DNA from: an uncultured Psychrobacter sp. | Lineage (GTDB): Bacteria > Pseudomonadota > Gammaproteobacteria > Pseudomonadales > Moraxellaceae | Assembly: GCF_947495825.1 (NCBI RefSeq) | Contig: NZ_CANMAH010000004.1 | Coordinates: forward strand, 124,001-188,000 | DNA: 64,000 nt | Direction: 5' to 3' | In this document: piece after piece, positions 30,488 through 39,577 of the stretch | Layout of the letters: the number at the start of each line of letters is the position of its first letter | Position numbering within the stretch: the first letter of the stretch is position 1 | Notes under the pieces: generated by a model | What the model saw: the letters and a program-made list of their open reading frames with translations, nothing else | Database searches by the model: none | Told to the model about the DNA's origin: nothing | Program-made: the position numbers and the translations under genes

Positions 30488-31015
30488 CTAAGCATTACTT
30501 TTCAAATACTCTAACATAGTGTCTGCATCTGATACTTCAAATGGGTCGATTGGGCAGTTGTCGCCAAAGTCAGGTTCCTTAAACACTTTTTTAATGGCTT
30601 TATTGTCGACAAGCATTGAATAACGCCATGAGCGCATACCAAAGCCAAGATTACTCTTATCAACAAGCATGCCCATTTTACGAGTGAACTCACCATTACC
30701 ATCAGGCAGCAAAAATACGTTTTCGCGGTTTTGCTTTAGGCCCCACTGGTACATAACGAACGCATCATTGACAGAAACGCACACGATTTCATCTATACCT
30801 AACGCCTTAAACTCATCATACAGCTCTTCATAACGAGGAAGATGGCTGGTCGAACACGTTGGCGTAAAGGCACCTGGTAGTGAGAACACCACTACTTTTT
30901 TGTTGGCGAATAACTCATCTGTGGTTAGATCATACCATTTGAAGGGGTTGTCTCCGCCGATGGACTCATCACGAACACGAGTTTTAAAGGTTACATCAGG
31001 TACATGGGTAATCAT
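30488..31015 (-). CDS. Peroxiredoxin, Prx5/AhpC-TSA type
   Basis: The 175-residue protein reduces hydroperoxides using a peroxidatic Cys in the motif [13 protein letters not shown] near residue 50. The Prx5 pattern is clear: [28 protein letters not shown] and the [20 protein letters not shown] strand pair. Another Cys (near residue 154, FGDNCPID) could be the resolving residue. Some relatives carry a fused C-terminal glutaredoxin domain; this one does not, so it needs a separate thiol reductant. The start is preceded by AGGAG. It is monocistronic with a strong terminator. Confidence 0.93.
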   Translation of the reverse strand: MITHVPDVTFKTRVRDESIGGDNPFKWYDLTTDELFANKKVVVFSLPGAFTPTCSTSHLPRYEELYDEFKALGIDEIVCVSVNDAFVMYQWGLKQNRENVFLLPDGNGEFTRKMGMLVDKSNLGFGMRSWRYSMLVDNKAIKKVFKEPDFGDNCPIDPFEVSDADTMLEYLKSNA

Positions 31016-31146
31016 TATTTACTCCTATTTGGGTTATTGTCTTTTTGTTTTTAAATGCTGCGTAGATATAATAATAGTTATGTCAGGTCATAAGCAAACT
31101 TTTAAGCTTGTATTCACTATAAAACTAACTTTAAAAATATTAACCA

Positions 31147-31181
31147 AAAAAAAGACCTTGCCACCTGACAAGGTCTTTTTA
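31147..31181 (-). terminator. Intrinsic terminator of fumC
   Basis: On the minus strand AAAAGACCTTG pairs with CAAGGTCTTTT across an 8-nt loop, and a T-run follows. It lies about 120 bases after the fumC stop codon. The mirrored A and T runs could also act on the plus strand. Confidence 0.88.
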
Positions 31182-31299
31182 GATGATTAACTTCTCAGTG
31201 GAACAAATATGACACTGCTACAAGGCAGACGAGCAAAAATTGTACTCGTCGTACATTGAGCGAGTTTGACCCCATAGCAGGTCACTATTTGGTCTACGG

Positions 31300-32703
31300 T
31301 TAAGAAGGATGTACCATATCCGCAGGCGTCACCCACTCATCAAACTGTGCTTCGGTCATCAGATCTAATTCAACCGCGACTTGCTTTAAGGTTTTGTTTT
31401 CTTTGTACGCTGTCTTAGCGATTTTCGCGGCGTTTTCATAGCCGACATGACGGTTTAGTGCCGTCACCAGCATCAATGAATTGTGCAAGAAGTCGTCGAT
31501 TTTCTCTTTTACTGGCTCGATGCCGACCGCGCAGTTGTCATTAAAGCTGTTGCAAGTGTCACCTAATAGCTTGATAGACTGCAACAAGTTAAAAGCAATT
31601 ACAGGCTTATACACGTTTAGCTCAAAGTTACCTGACGCGCCTGCCATACTGATAGTCGTATCGTTACCCATCACTTGCGCCACAACCATGGTCATCGCTT
31701 CTGACTGCGTTGGGTTTACTTTACCCGGCATAATAGATGAGCCTGGCTCGTTCTCTGGAATGGTAAGCTCGCCTAGACCACAGCGAGGACCTGAAGCCAA
31801 CCAACGTACATCATTAGCGATTTTGTTTAAGCTACCTGCTAGCGTTTTTAGCGCGCCAGAAGCAAATACTTCGGCATCACGAGCAGCTAGCGCTTCAAAT
31901 TTATTCGGTGATGTGACAAATGGCAAGCCTGTTAGCTCAGCTAATTGCTCAGCGGCTTTTACTGCGTAATCAGGATGAGCATTAAGACCTGTACCGACCG
32001 CTGTACCGCCTAGTGGCAGCTCATATAAACCTTGCAGTGCGTTATCAATACGTGTCAAAGAGTGGTCAAGCTGGCTCACATAACCGCTAAACTCTTGCCC
32101 TAAAGTCAAAGGCGTGGCGTCTTGTAAATGCGTACGGCCGATCTTGACAATGCTATCGAACTCGCGAGCTTTTTTATCTAGCGTGTCGCGTAGGGCTTTT
32201 ACCGCTGGGATAAGCAGGCTGTTGATCTGACGCGCAGCAGCGACACGTATTGCCGTTGGGAAGCTGTCGTTGGTAGATTGGGCGTGGTTGACATGGTCAT
32301 TTGGGTGAATTGGCGCGTAGCTACCACGCTCACTGCCTGCGATTTCGTTAGCACGGTTGGCGAGTACTTCGTTCATGTTCATGTTTGACTGCGTGCCAGA
32401 ACCAGTCTGCCATACAACTAATGGAAACTGATCGGTGAGACCACCGTTGATGACTTCGTCAGCAGCTTGCACAATGAGGTCGCGCTTATCGCCTTCGATA
32501 CGCTCAAGGCTTGCATTGGTAATAGCAGCGGCTTTTTTCACCAGTGCCATCGCTTCAATCATCGGACGCGGCAGGGTCTCGCCACCGATTTTGAAGTTTT
32601 CGCGGCTACGCTGGGTTTGCGCACCCCAATAAGCTTCGCTTGGGACTTCCACATTGCCCATGGTATCTTTTTCGGTACGAGTTGCCTGATTCTGTGTCGA
32701 CAT
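31300..32703 (-). CDS. fumC: Fumarate hydratase, class II
   Basis: FumC interconverts fumarate and malate in the citric acid cycle without an iron-sulphur cluster, so it is oxidant-stable. The 467-residue protein has the superfamily signature [13 protein letters not shown] with the catalytic Ser, [28 protein letters not shown] and [16 protein letters not shown]. Length and motifs match FumC rather than the related argininosuccinate lyase or aspartase. The ribosome site is AGAGGA. It is adjacent to a peroxiredoxin gene on the same strand but separated by a terminator. Confidence 0.97.
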   Translation of the reverse strand: MSTQNQATRTEKDTMGNVEVPSEAYWGAQTQRSRENFKIGGETLPRPMIEAMALVKKAAAITNASLERIEGDKRDLIVQAADEVINGGLTDQFPLVVWQTGSGTQSNMNMNEVLANRANEIAGSERGSYAPIHPNDHVNHAQSTNDSFPTAIRVAAARQINSLLIPAVKALRDTLDKKAREFDSIVKIGRTHLQDATPLTLGQEFSGYVSQLDHSLTRIDNALQGLYELPLGGTAVGTGLNAHPDYAVKAAEQLAELTGLPFVTSPNKFEALAARDAEVFASGALKTLAGSLNKIANDVRWLASGPRCGLGELTIPENEPGSSIMPGKVNPTQSEAMTMVVAQVMGNDTTISMAGASGNFELNVYKPVIAFNLLQSIKLLGDTCNSFNDNCAVGIEPVKEKIDDFLHNSLMLVTALNRHVGYENAAKIAKTAYKENKTLKQVAVELDLMTEAQFDEWVTPADMVHPS

Positions 32704-32884
32704 AACTGTCCTCTGTGTTATTTATTATGAAAAGTGCAACAACTGCTGCACATGATGAAAAATAGGAAGTAAAGTGGCGTTATGATAGCATGACTAGGAC
32801 GTGTTGAATATTCACAAATAGGGATTGCTGATACCTAAAAGCGCCAGCCACCATCAATTTAATACATTAACGGATAGTATATCT

Positions 32885-33784
32885 ATGCATCCTAAGCCAA
32901 GTAACATTGAAACGAATCAATATAAACCTAGCAATCCGCCAAGACGGCAATTTACCCGTCAGCGTCGTAATCTTACAGATGGCGAGCGCAGACAATACGC
33001 ACGCATGGCTAGCCTGCATTTAATTAAGTTGCAACAGCGCTTGCCTCCACGTGCACGTATTGGCTTATATTATGATGGCTTTGGCGAGCTGCCGACCCAG
33101 CCACTACTTACTTGGTGCCAGCGCTTAGGCTATCTGCCTTATTTACCAGTGGTTGGTTCGCTTGGCCATGATGATAAACGTCTGCGCTTTGTGCCGATTT
33201 ATCATTCAAAATGGGTAAACGTACCGACACGGATTCATAACTTAGGCATGAAACAAAACCATCATCGCAGGTTACGTTGGGCACGAGAGTTAGACGTCAT
33301 TATTTGTCCGTTAGTGGCAGTTGATAAACGCGGCAATCGTATGGGCATGGGTGGCGGCTTTTATGATACGACGCTTGGCAAAAGCTATCAGGCAGGGTCA
33401 AAAAAACCGTTAAAGATTGGCTGGTGTTACGACTTTCAAGTCGTTGAGCAATTAGAGCGGCAACCATGGGATGTGCCATTGGATGGGGTAATCACGCCAA
33501 GTGGCTTAAGGTGGTTTAAACCAAATAATAGCGCAAAGGCCAACGACAGTGCTGAGGAAAAAGCATCTAGCGCTGATACTGTTGATACGTATTTAAAAGC
33601 ATTAGGAGGTGATGACAAAAGAGAAATGCTTTACTACAGTCAAGAACAATCTTTTGGCTCTGATGAGTTGGCAAGCGTTATCAATGAAGAACGCTTAAAT
33701 GAGTTGCTGGCACAGAGTGATGCGTTTTTGGCTAGTTTAAGTGGTGAGATTGGGGATTTTGAAGATGACAATAAAGACCCATAA
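32885..33784 (+). CDS. 5-formyltetrahydrofolate cyclo-ligase with C-terminal extension
   Basis: This enzyme converts 5-formyl-THF to 5,10-methenyl-THF with ATP. Family features are RRNLTDGERRQYARMAS (helical start), ARIGLYYDGFGELPTQ, the KRGNRMGMGGGFYDTTL active-site segment and the ending WDVPLDGVITPSG. The frame is open from a TTG at 32825, but the ATG at 32885 is the likelier start and gives 299 residues. After the catalytic domain comes about 85 residues rich in Ser, Asp and Glu with no match I recognise; the usual enzyme is near 200 residues. Its last bases overlap the next gene. Confidence 0.85.
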   Translation: MHPKPSNIETNQYKPSNPPRRQFTRQRRNLTDGERRQYARMASLHLIKLQQRLPPRARIGLYYDGFGELPTQPLLTWCQRLGYLPYLPVVGSLGHDDKRLRFVPIYHSKWVNVPTRIHNLGMKQNHHRRLRWARELDVIICPLVAVDKRGNRMGMGGGFYDTTLGKSYQAGSKKPLKIGWCYDFQVVEQLERQPWDVPLDGVITPSGLRWFKPNNSAKANDSAEEKASSADTVDTYLKALGGDDKREMLYYSQEQSFGSDELASVINEERLNELLAQSDAFLASLSGEIGDFEDDNKDP

Positions 33785-34220
33785 AAGATTTGCAAAGACT
33801 GTAATGAACTACTTTCGCTCAAAACCACTAAGGGTAGTTTTTGCTATTTTATGGATTTTTTTTGTCGGTCTTATTATTGCTTTAGGTTTTGAACCAAACC
33901 CTTATGCGCTACATGTTCTTGATGACCCTGAGCCGCATTCTTACCCTATAGAACTAGTCGTCATACTGTTGATGGCAACGCTTTTTCATTTAAGCTTATT
34001 GGTAACATTAGATATATACATGCGTAGTCGCTGGAAGCTTTTGGCTATGCTAGTTACTAGCGTCTTGTTTTTACTTTATTTCGGTATGATGGCGATGCAT
34101 GCACCGCCATCATTAGGTGGGATGATTTTTTGGACATTCCTGTCATCTTTACTATTTTTATTACTTTGCTTTTGGCAGGTCTGTTTATTTGTTTTAAGGC
34201 GATTCTTGGGTAGATCGTGA
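33765..34220 (+). CDS. Small integral membrane protein of unknown function
   Basis: I do not recognise this protein. From the ATG at 33765 it has 151 residues with four strongly hydrophobic segments (beginning at about residues 17, 51, 79 and 109) and a basic start (TIKTHKRFAKTVMNYFRSK), so it is probably a four-span inner-membrane protein. The ATG lies inside the end of the cyclo-ligase gene (20-base overlap), which suggests translational coupling. A longer frame from a GTG at 33741 is possible. It ends 10 bases before the antiporter-family gene on the other strand. Confidence 0.62.
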   Translation: MTIKTHKRFAKTVMNYFRSKPLRVVFAILWIFFVGLIIALGFEPNPYALHVLDDPEPHSYPIELVVILLMATLFHLSLLVTLDIYMRSRWKLLAMLVTSVLFLLYFGMMAMHAPPSLGGMIFWTFLSSLLFLLLCFWQVCLFVLRRFLGRS

Positions 34221-34230
34221 GTTTTATAAC

Positions 34231-35607
34231 CTACAACACCATCGCCGCAATCCAACCAAAGACCAATAACGGGATATTGTAATGCAAAAAGGTCGGCACC
34301 ACGCTGTCTTTGATATGATCATGTTGGCCATCGATATTTAGACCAGAGGTTGGCCCGAGTGTCGAATCTGACGCAGGAGAACCTGCATCACCAAGCGCCC
34401 CAGCCGTACCAATAATTGCAACAGTGGCGAGCGGCGAAAACCCTAAAGAGATACACAGCGGCACATAAATTGCGGCAATAATCGGAATGGTCGAAAATGA
34501 TGAGCCAATCCCCATCGTCACCACCAAACCAATCCCAAGCATGACCAAAGCGGCAATGGCTTTATTACCAGCAAATAAGTTGGTTGCACCATCAATCAAT
34601 GGTGCAATCTCACCCGTCGCTTTCATAACTTCGGCAAAACCCTGCGCGGTAATCATGATAAAGCCAATCATCGCCATCAGCTTGATACCATCGTTAAACA
34701 CCGTATCGGCATCACGCCACTTGACCACGCCTGTCGCCATAAAGACGCCAAAGCCAAACATTGAGCCGAGTAGTAACGAGTCCGTATAAAGCTGCACCAC
34801 AAAAGCAGTCACAATAGCAGCCAGTGCTACCAGCGTTTTTAATTTACTTTGCGCCTTGGCACCAGCGGTTGTCTTACTGAGTTCATCATCTTTTAACCCC
34901 TTACCTTGAACAGCGGCATCGCGAGCTTCTTTATCGATAGCGACTTGTTGATACTGACGCGGCTTACGATAGCTGATAAAGACTGCTGTCAATAAACCGA
35001 TGAACATACCTAACGCGGGTATCGCCATTGCTTGAATGACAGAAATGTTAGCGATATCTATACCTGCTTCACCCACGTTTTTTAGCATGATTTGATTGAG
35101 ATAAATATCACCAAAGCCATATGGGATAAACATATAGGTAGTGACCAAACCAAAGGTCAACAAACAAGCAATAAGCCGTCTATCAATTTGCATGCGATTA
35201 AAGGCGAGTAATAACGGCGGCACGAGCAGCGGAATAAAGGCAATGTGTATAGGAATTAAGTTTTGACTAAAGCAGCTCATGACAATTAAGCCTGCAAACA
35301 GCATATACTTAATCATGCCGCCAGTGCCAGCAGCGTCAATACGTTTGATAACTGTTCCTGCTAATGACTGCGGCAAACCAGAATGAGCTATCGCTACCGC
35401 AAAAGCACCCAATAACGCATAGGACAGAGCGATTTGTGCGCCATTGCGGATGCCTTCTTGAAATGCTTCTAAAGTATCGGTAATACCAAGACCTGCAATG
35501 AGTCCGCCTGCTAATGCTCCGATTAATAAGCTTAGCACCACATGTACGCGCGCGAGTGACAGACCAAGCATAATGACTACTGCCAATAATACTGCGTTAA
35601 TTGTCAT
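34231..35607 (-). CDS. Na+/H+ antiporter family protein
   Basis: The 458-residue hydrophobic protein has about 11-12 membrane segments and belongs to the ion-transporter group containing NhaC-like and YuiF-like proteins. Typical features are the VHVVLSLLIGALAGGLIAGL start, LGAFAVAIAHSG, the signature-rich GMGSSFSTIPIIAAIYVPL-like segment, and GTAGALGDAGSPASDSTLGP near the C-terminus. The exact cation or substrate is not certain; some relatives are annotated as amino-acid transporters. A charged cytoplasmic loop lies near residues 210-245. It runs opposite lon. Confidence 0.8.
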   Translation of the reverse strand: MTINAVLLAVVIMLGLSLARVHVVLSLLIGALAGGLIAGLGITDTLEAFQEGIRNGAQIALSYALLGAFAVAIAHSGLPQSLAGTVIKRIDAAGTGGMIKYMLFAGLIVMSCFSQNLIPIHIAFIPLLVPPLLLAFNRMQIDRRLIACLLTFGLVTTYMFIPYGFGDIYLNQIMLKNVGEAGIDIANISVIQAMAIPALGMFIGLLTAVFISYRKPRQYQQVAIDKEARDAAVQGKGLKDDELSKTTAGAKAQSKLKTLVALAAIVTAFVVQLYTDSLLLGSMFGFGVFMATGVVKWRDADTVFNDGIKLMAMIGFIMITAQGFAEVMKATGEIAPLIDGATNLFAGNKAIAALVMLGIGLVVTMGIGSSFSTIPIIAAIYVPLCISLGFSPLATVAIIGTAGALGDAGSPASDSTLGPTSGLNIDGQHDHIKDSVVPTFLHYNIPLLVFGWIAAMVL

Positions 35608-35945
35608 ATATTGCCCCTTTTGCTTTTTGCTTTAGCCTGATAAAGACTGGTTAATATCTTAAAACCTATAAACCTTAAAAATTCTAAATTTCGCTCTAGT
35701 AACTACAACGCTCTACTTTAGACAAGACGGTTTTAGAAGGGCGTCAGTTTACCTGATTTTGTAAGTAAAACCTATGCTCAGAACGAAGTAGACATTAACC
35801 AAAGGAAAAATAAGCAAGCGATACTATCTGCGCTTAAGTGAGATAATTTGCCTTAGTTGCGCGTGGTTATCGATGTCTTGATTTTATTTAGCAATGACTA
35901 TAGTAAGGCCTTGCAATTTTTTATGGGGACTCCATTTATCTAAAC
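35608..35945. other. Divergent promoter region, antiporter gene / lon
   Basis: The spacer holds both upstream regions. A TTGATT...TATAGT pair at 35878-35904 (15-base spacing) could drive lon; the preceding CTTGATTTT is similar to, but not, a sigma-32 -35 box. No other feature is visible. Confidence 0.4.
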
Positions 35946-35993
35946 ATGAACCACGAACTTGACTTTACAAGTCTGGTTAACGAGGAAAAATAT

Positions 35994-38543
35994 ATGAGTG
36001 AACATAATATTGATAAAGATAACATCGACATCGATGTATCATCTGCTATTGACAATGATAACGAAACAGACGGCTCGCCTATAGAAGAAACGAGCGCGTC
36101 ATCCGACGTTGTCAAAAATGATAATGCTGAAGACTACTTGCCACTTCTAGCCCTTAGAGATGTGGTGGTCTATCCACATATGCAAATTGCCCTATTCGTT
36201 GGCCGTGCGCCATCCGTGCAAGCGGTTGAGCTCGCGCAAGCTGAATATGGTAATAAAGTATTGGTCGTGGCGCAAAAAGACTCGCTGACCGAAGATATCA
36301 ATCATGACAACTTGTATCAATACGGTACGGTGTGTCGCATCGTCAGCACGATGCCACATGACAGTGATGAGGATTGCATTAAAGTTCTTATCGAAGGTCA
36401 ATATCGTGCGCGTGTCGATACCATCCAGAGTCATGATAATGTCTTGATGGCAAGCTTTGAGCGCGCTGATCTTGATGTGCAAATGGACGAGAGCCAACAA
36501 AAAAACACCATTCAAGCTTTAACCAGCTTGTTTGAAGGCTATGCTGATGCACGTCTGCGCAATGCCCGCGAGCTTACTCGCGTAGCGAAGCGTATCGATG
36601 ATTTGTTAGAGTTGGTCTATTTTATCTCAACTCGCGTATCGATGGATCTTGATGTCAAGCAGTCGTTTTTAGAAAATGACGACATCAAAGCTCACATCAA
36701 TACCTTGACTGAGTATTTGGTTAAGCAAAGTGCCGAGCAGAATATCGAACAAGATATTCAAGATGCGGTACGTCAGCAAATGGAAGACAATCAGCGCGAG
36801 TACTTCTTAAACGAAAAAATGAAAGCCATCAAAAACGAGCTGTCTGATATGAATGATGGTGCGTTCGATGGTGATGATGATGTCGCTGAGCTTGAAAAGC
36901 GTCTAGAAGAAGCTGACTTACCTGATGACGTCCGTAAAAAGGCGGAGCAAGAGTTTAAAAAGCTTAAAATGATGCCGCCTGCGTCAAGTGAGTCATCGGT
37001 TGTACGCAACTATATTGAATGGATTTTGGATACGCCGTGGAATGCGACCACCAAAGTCTCTATTAATCTAGAAAAAGCTAAGGCCACTCTAGATGAAGAC
37101 CACTATGGCTTACAAGATGTGAAAGATCGCATCCTAGAATACTTAGCGGTACAGTCGCGCGTGAAAAAACTTCGCGGTCCGATTCTTTGTCTCGTGGGTC
37201 CTCCTGGTGTGGGTAAGACCTCATTAGGTGAGTCGATTGCTCGAGCAACTGGTCGTAAGTTTGTGCGTATGGCATTAGGCGGCGTCCGTGATGAAGCTGA
37301 AATCCGTGGTCATCGCCGTACTTATATCGGTGCAATGCCAGGTAAAATCGTCCAGTCTTTAGCCAAAGTAGAGGTGAAAAACCCGCTATTCTTGCTAGAT
37401 GAAGTCGATAAAATGGCACAAGACTTCCGTGGCGATCCAGCATCAGCGCTATTAGAAGTATTAGATCCATCGCAAAACGACAAGTTTAACGACCATTATT
37501 TAGATATGGACTTAGACTTATCGCAAGTGATGTTTATCTGTACTGCTAACAGCATGGATATCCCGCCTGCCCTTCTTGACCGGATGGAGGTTATCCGTCT
37601 ACCGGGTTATACCGAAGAAGAAAAGGTCAACATCGCGCAAAAGTATCTTGTGCCAAAAGCGATCAAGCAAAATGGTCTTAAAGAAGGCGAGATTGAAATC
37701 GTAGAAGCAGCGTTGCATAGCATCGTACGTAGCTACACACGTGAAGCAGGTGTACGTAACCTTGAGCGTGAAGTCAATAAAATCTGCCGTAAAGTCGTAC
37801 GCGGTTCGGTTGAAAACCATGGTGCACGCGCACCGAAGAAAGATGAGCGTCAACTGGTCGTGGTCGATGATAAAAACATCGATGACTATCTAGGCGTACA
37901 TCAATACGATTATGGATTGGCTGAAAAAGACCCTGAGATTGGTCGTGTTACTGGCCTTGCATGGACACAGGTCGGTGGTGAGTTATTAACCATCGAAGCG
38001 GTGGCAATGAAAGGTAAAGGTGAGCTTAGCTTTACGGGCTCACTAGGTGATGTGATGAAAGAGTCTATTCGCGCTGCCATGAGTGTCGTTCGTGCTCGCG
38101 GTGATAGTTTAGGCATCGACTACGAGACCGTCAAAACCACTGACGTTCACGTACATATGCCAGAGGGTGCAACACCAAAAGATGGTCCATCTGCAGGTGG
38201 AGCGCTTACGACCGCCCTGGTCTCTGCTTTGACTGGCATTGCCATTCGTCCGGATATTGCGATGACAGGTGAGATTACCTTACGCGGTAAAATATTGCGT
38301 ATCGGTGGTCTTAAAGAAAAGCTGCTCGCAGCCCATCGCGGTGGTATCAAACACGTATTGATTCCAGCGAGTAATGAGCGCGACTTGGCTGATATCCCTG
38401 ACAATGTGAAAGAAGGCTTAACCATTCAGCCAGTAGCAACGATCGATGAGATATTAAAAGTTGCCTTAGTCAGTATGCCAACGCCATTGAAGCCTGCTAA
38501 AGTGACGGTTGATAAGACCTCAGGTAAAGCGCTGCACAATTAA
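35994..38543 (+). CDS. lon: ATP-dependent protease Lon
   Basis: Lon degrades misfolded and regulatory proteins in the cytoplasm. The frame starts at 35946, but the ATG at 35994 has a much better ribosome site (GAGGAAA, 7 bases away), so I take 849 residues. Domains in order: an acidic, Asn/Asp-rich leader to about residue 40, the substrate-binding LON domain from LLALRDVVVYPHM, the AAA+ module with Walker A GPPGVGKTS near 402 and Walker B LFLLDEVDK, and the protease with Ser in PKDGPSAGGA near 733 and Lys in LKEKLLAAHRGG near 775. An intrinsic terminator follows. Confidence 0.96.
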   Translation: MSEHNIDKDNIDIDVSSAIDNDNETDGSPIEETSASSDVVKNDNAEDYLPLLALRDVVVYPHMQIALFVGRAPSVQAVELAQAEYGNKVLVVAQKDSLTEDINHDNLYQYGTVCRIVSTMPHDSDEDCIKVLIEGQYRARVDTIQSHDNVLMASFERADLDVQMDESQQKNTIQALTSLFEGYADARLRNARELTRVAKRIDDLLELVYFISTRVSMDLDVKQSFLENDDIKAHINTLTEYLVKQSAEQNIEQDIQDAVRQQMEDNQREYFLNEKMKAIKNELSDMNDGAFDGDDDVAELEKRLEEADLPDDVRKKAEQEFKKLKMMPPASSESSVVRNYIEWILDTPWNATTKVSINLEKAKATLDEDHYGLQDVKDRILEYLAVQSRVKKLRGPILCLVGPPGVGKTSLGESIARATGRKFVRMALGGVRDEAEIRGHRRTYIGAMPGKIVQSLAKVEVKNPLFLLDEVDKMAQDFRGDPASALLEVLDPSQNDKFNDHYLDMDLDLSQVMFICTANSMDIPPALLDRMEVIRLPGYTEEEKVNIAQKYLVPKAIKQNGLKEGEIEIVEAALHSIVRSYTREAGVRNLEREVNKICRKVVRGSVENHGARAPKKDERQLVVVDDKNIDDYLGVHQYDYGLAEKDPEIGRVTGLAWTQVGGELLTIEAVAMKGKGELSFTGSLGDVMKESIRAAMSVVRARGDSLGIDYETVKTTDVHVHMPEGATPKDGPSAGGALTTALVSALTGIAIRPDIAMTGEITLRGKILRIGGLKEKLLAAHRGGIKHVLIPASNERDLADIPDNVKEGLTIQPVATIDEILKVALVSMPTPLKPAKVTVDKTSGKALHN

Positions 38544-38574
38544 GCTGTAAGGTTATTAAGAGTTAATAGATGCA

Positions 38575-38608
38575 AAAAGACCGTAATTAATATTACGGTC
38601 TTTTTTTT
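38575..38608 (+). terminator. Intrinsic terminator of lon
   Basis: GACCGTAAT pairs with ATTACGGTC across a 4-nt loop, preceded by A's and followed by eight T. It begins about 30 bases after the lon stop codon. Confidence 0.93.
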
Positions 38609-38911
38609 GTTTAATTTTTTGGATTAGCCAATTTTTAAATGCTATGACTGCACTCACCTTTTCTAACGGCTTATAAGTATTATTCAATGCTTACAAACTA
38701 GGTTTTTCACTTTTAATTCTTATCTTTACTTTTCAAACCCATACAATACTTACACTTATTAACCGATTGTTGCGCTTATGGTGAATAACTATAGCGAGTG
38801 TTTGTCTATACTGACTGTGATGTCTATGAATAGTACAGAACGAGTAGTACAGAACAATCCTATGTAAAGAGTAGACTTACCTATCAATAAAAACGTTCAA
38901 TAATTAAATAA
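38609..38911. other. Intergenic region upstream of sodC
   Basis: An AT-rich spacer that presumably holds the sodC promoter. I see no convincing hairpin, dyad or small gene in it. Confidence 0.4.
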
Positions 38912-38923
38912 ATGGAGAAAACA

Positions 38924-39478
38924 ATGAAAAAGACGATGCTTGCAAGTGTTTTATTATGTGGTTCTGCGTTGGCAATGACAGGTTGTCAAACGGTGCAAGA
39001 TCAGCTCCAAACAGGCAATCCATTTAGTCAGCCTGCCTTAAAATCAACGATTAAGACGGTTGATAATAACAAAGAAGTAGGCCAAGTATTCTTGCGTCCT
39101 GTTGATGGCGGTGTACAAGTCTATGGCAAGCTTATGAATATGCAGCCAGGTAAAACAGTAGCGCTGCATATCCATGAAACTGGTAGCTGTGCGGATATGG
39201 GTAAAGCGGCAGGTGGCCACTTCAATCCTGATAACTTCCCGCATTCTAACCCAGATGATATGAACGGCCATGCAGGTGACTTGCCTAACTTAACAGCAAA
39301 TGAAGATGGTGTGGCTACTATTAATTATGTAAACAAGCAGATTTCTGCAGCTAAAACAGGTAAGTATAGTGTCAATCGCCGCGCCTTTATCGTTCATGCT
39401 GGCGCTGATGACTATACCAGTCAACCAGCAGGTAATGCTGGCGACCGTATTGCTTGCGGTATCATCGAAAAGAACTAA
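38924..39478 (+). CDS. sodC: Cu/Zn superoxide dismutase, lipoprotein form
   Basis: SodC dismutates superoxide in the periplasm. The ATG at 38924 has GGAG 7 bases upstream and is preferred over one at 38912, giving 184 residues. The first 25 residues form a lipoprotein signal with lipobox AMTGC. Metal ligands are present: HIH (in ALHIHETGSC), the His of AAGGHFNPDN, the His in NGHAGDLPNL and the His in FIVHAGADDY; the disulphide pair lies in TGSC and RIACGII. A lipid anchor would hold it at the membrane instead of free in the periplasm. It has its own terminator, shared with topA. Confidence 0.94.
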   Translation: MKKTMLASVLLCGSALAMTGCQTVQDQLQTGNPFSQPALKSTIKTVDNNKEVGQVFLRPVDGGVQVYGKLMNMQPGKTVALHIHETGSCADMGKAAGGHFNPDNFPHSNPDDMNGHAGDLPNLTANEDGVATINYVNKQISAAKTGKYSVNRRAFIVHAGADDYTSQPAGNAGDRIACGIIEKN

Positions 39479-39508
39479 TCACGCTTAAGCTTAACTCTTA
39501 TCAATACT

Positions 39509-39541
39509 AAAAAACCTCTTAGATGATCTAAGAGGTTTTTT
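39509..39541. terminator. Bidirectional terminator between sodC and topA
   Basis: A 15-bp perfect stem (arms 39509-39523 and 39527-39541) with a 3-nt loop begins with A's and ends with T's, so it can end both converging transcripts. Confidence 0.95.
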
Positions 39542-39577
39542 GTGCTTAAAACTATTTATGGCAAAGGTAAAAGAGGT

